This document shows, in pieces, positions 62,200-64,000 of a DNA stretch of 64,000 nucleotides (positions within the stretch are counted from its first letter, which is position 1; each line of letters starts with the position of its first letter). The notes under the pieces were generated by a model that did no database searches, was not told where the DNA came from, and saw only the letters and a program-made list of their open reading frames with translations. This DNA is from Crotophaga sulcirostris (lineage: Eukaryota; Chordata; Aves; Cuculiformes; Crotophagidae), in the NCBI GenBank assembly GCA_013397455.1, contig VYZB01000016.1, positions 4,765,887 through 4,829,886 on the forward strand, read 5' to 3'. The translations under genes and the position numbers were made by a program.

Positions 62200-64000
62200 C
62201 TAGAATGAAAACAGTACAGTTGGGTCAGGTTTGATTTATTTTAGGAGCCTGGACTCACTTAATCTCTTTCTTCTGAGATGTTAATAAATCATACCACTTC
62301 TGCCTGCCATATAGCCCCTGCTCTCTGCTAGACTCGGTCTTTGAATAAATATGTTGGTTCTCCAAGAAGAAGCCAGAGTTTACTCCATTTCCAAATCTTC
62401 TGCTTTGAAACAAAAGCTATTTTTAATTTTCAGATTTAGAGTGAGACTTCAGAAAGCAAGAAATTAGTGTGCTGTTTACTACAAGAGATTAACATTTGGA
62501 ACAAACAAGGAAGAAACACTTCTTCAAAATGGTATTCTATTTAATATTCATCCTCCTTCCCTTCCAAACATGCTGCATTCTCTTAGCGCTTTCTGAAAGC
62601 AAGCCTTAGCTTCTGCACAGCAATTACTAAATTCTAACCTTAATTTTTCTCTGCAGCAATTCTGAAAGCAAACCAAAGTGTTTACACTGAACACAGCTTT
62701 TTAGATCACATCATAAACATTACCACAGGGCAATAGTGTTGGGAAAATACCACCTGTTCTATGCAGACTGAGATTTCTGCAAGATTCATCTCTGTAAGTC
62801 TGGTACAGTTGAGTGGGAATCTAAAAATTTCTCTTCAGAAAAGACATCAAGAAGTTTAATTCCACAAAGTCAGGATTTCTTTAAAAAGCTATTAACACAT
62901 TTAAAGCATTATCTACAGGTCCACCCTCCTCCCTGATATTGGCTCCGTTACAGGGTTATCAGTTACAAAGTCTAAAGTCTTCTGCTCTTACTCTGGGTTG
63001 GCCTTGCCAGCTGTGCAAGGGGAAGTTCTGCCTTGCTCCTGACCCAGAGACACCTGCAGAGTGGTGCAGAGCTGCCAGTTGGACCTCATGCCATGCCATG
63101 CCCATTCTCACTGCTCTAAAGCATTTCAGCAAGGGCAGGGCAAAGGTGAGCCTCAGGACGCATGCTGCCAGCCCTTCACAGTGCTAACCATATGAACTTA
63201 CCATGGGAACAAAACCCTGGAGGCAGCATGGTAGGCCTTTCCTGGACACCCCATGGTGTAACTTGAAAAGAGCTGTCACTTTGACACAAGTCTGCACCCT
63301 CCCAGCCATGAAGCAAGGCTGTAATGCAAACATGCACCCTGCCCCAAGGCCGCTGCACATCGGAAGAGTGCAAAGTTAGTGTTAATGGCAACTAGGTCTT
63401 TGACGAGCTGCCCTGGTTGGGCCAACCCACAGGTCAAAAATTGGAGAGCTGGAAAAGATAAAATTAGCCACTATTGATCCACCAAGGATCACTGACTGCA
63501 GAGACAAGCTAGGCCTGCACACTTCTGAAGCCCTGAGCCTCTGATATTGTGCAATGCTGCAGCAAGCACAGCAGCCCCCATGAAATCCCTGTGCATGCAG
63601 CACCTTGCTCAGCTTTACTGAGCCTTGCTTACAGGGCAATTTATTGAGCAGTAGCTGTTTTCAAGCTGTAGAAACACACACACATCCTGCAACTCAGATA
63701 ACGGTATCAGATTGATGGAGCGACTTAAGACACTGGCACAGCTGGTGTTAAATCACCTAAATTTTCAGCATCCAGATGCCTGCTGGAAGCCTAAGCCAAA
63801 TGCATGGGGAAAGGTGTCACTTAAATTTTAAAAAATGTCTCAACAGGGAGCTGCAGGAATAGTTAAAATGATAGATCTAGGATAAGATAGAGATTAAGCC
63901 TCAAGCAGGCAGTTCAGCCCTTCATTGTGTTTCAAAGGGAAGAGCCTATGTTTATTTGGGCTACTCAGACACTTACACTCTCCTCCCACTGCTATGAGTT
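62200..64000 (-). other. IRF2: IRF2 intron 5 (partial)
   Basis: This lies upstream of the exon 6 acceptor and runs off the right edge. I looked for the lysine-rich linker exon (KKGKKPKTEKED in human) on the minus strand and did not find it, so it is beyond 64000. Confidence 0.8.
63700..63960. repeat. Possible ancient short interspersed relic
   Basis: The stretch atcacctaaattttcagcat, then gatgcctgctggaagcctaa, has the cacctaaa and gcctaa phrases of old archosaur short repeats. The match is from memory and weak; no ends or target duplications are visible. Confidence 0.25.

Noticed and set aside
62200..64000. Search for the IRF2 linker and DNA-binding exons
   Set aside because: No lysine-rich KKGKKPK-type or tryptophan-repeat coding segment was found on the minus strand; these exons are beyond the right edge.

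Overview
The window looks like avian nuclear DNA. It carries several 3' fragments of CR1 LINEs in both orientations, one long solo LTR of a type I recall as abundant in bird genomes, and exons of two vertebrate genes that are neighbours in amniotes, ENPP6 and IRF2. The species cannot be named from the sequence alone. Most of the window is intron or intergenic DNA, and most open frames in it are chance.

Layout. Positions 1-10679 are the start of a long first intron of ENPP6, which runs on the minus strand and leaves the window on the left. ENPP6 coding exon 1 is at 10680-10938, inside a CpG island of about 0.8 kb. Just upstream of that promoter lie a CR1 fragment (about 11208-11526) and a 24-bp minisatellite of six units (11631-11784). 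From about 12 kb to 51 kb there is a gene-poor interval between ENPP6 and IRF2. It holds CR1 fragments, old SINE-like relics, a pentanucleotide satellite interrupted by an assembly gap (N at 28167-28236), the solo LTR (28318-29366, minus strand), a pair of 134-bp direct copies 5.5 kb apart (38173-38306 and 43691-43824) and an isolated CpG-rich patch (about 45020-45350).

The right-hand quarter is the 3' half of IRF2, also on the minus strand: a 3' UTR with a poly(A) signal at 51031-51036 and four coding exons (9, 8, 7, 6 by the mammalian numbering). Every splice site and phase among these exons agrees. Together they encode 211 residues, essentially the whole protein C-terminal to the DNA-binding domain. 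The DNA-binding exons and promoter lie beyond the right edge.

The two genes share orientation but no known pathway: ENPP6 is a secreted or GPI-anchored choline phosphodiesterase and IRF2 is a nuclear transcription factor. I found no complete new gene system. The observations most worth a second look are the duplicated 134-bp element of unknown family, the tandem sub-repeats inside the LTR, the G-rich minisatellite beside the ENPP6 promoter, a perfect 12-bp hairpin with a GAGA loop, and the orphan CpG patch with three CACGTG sites.
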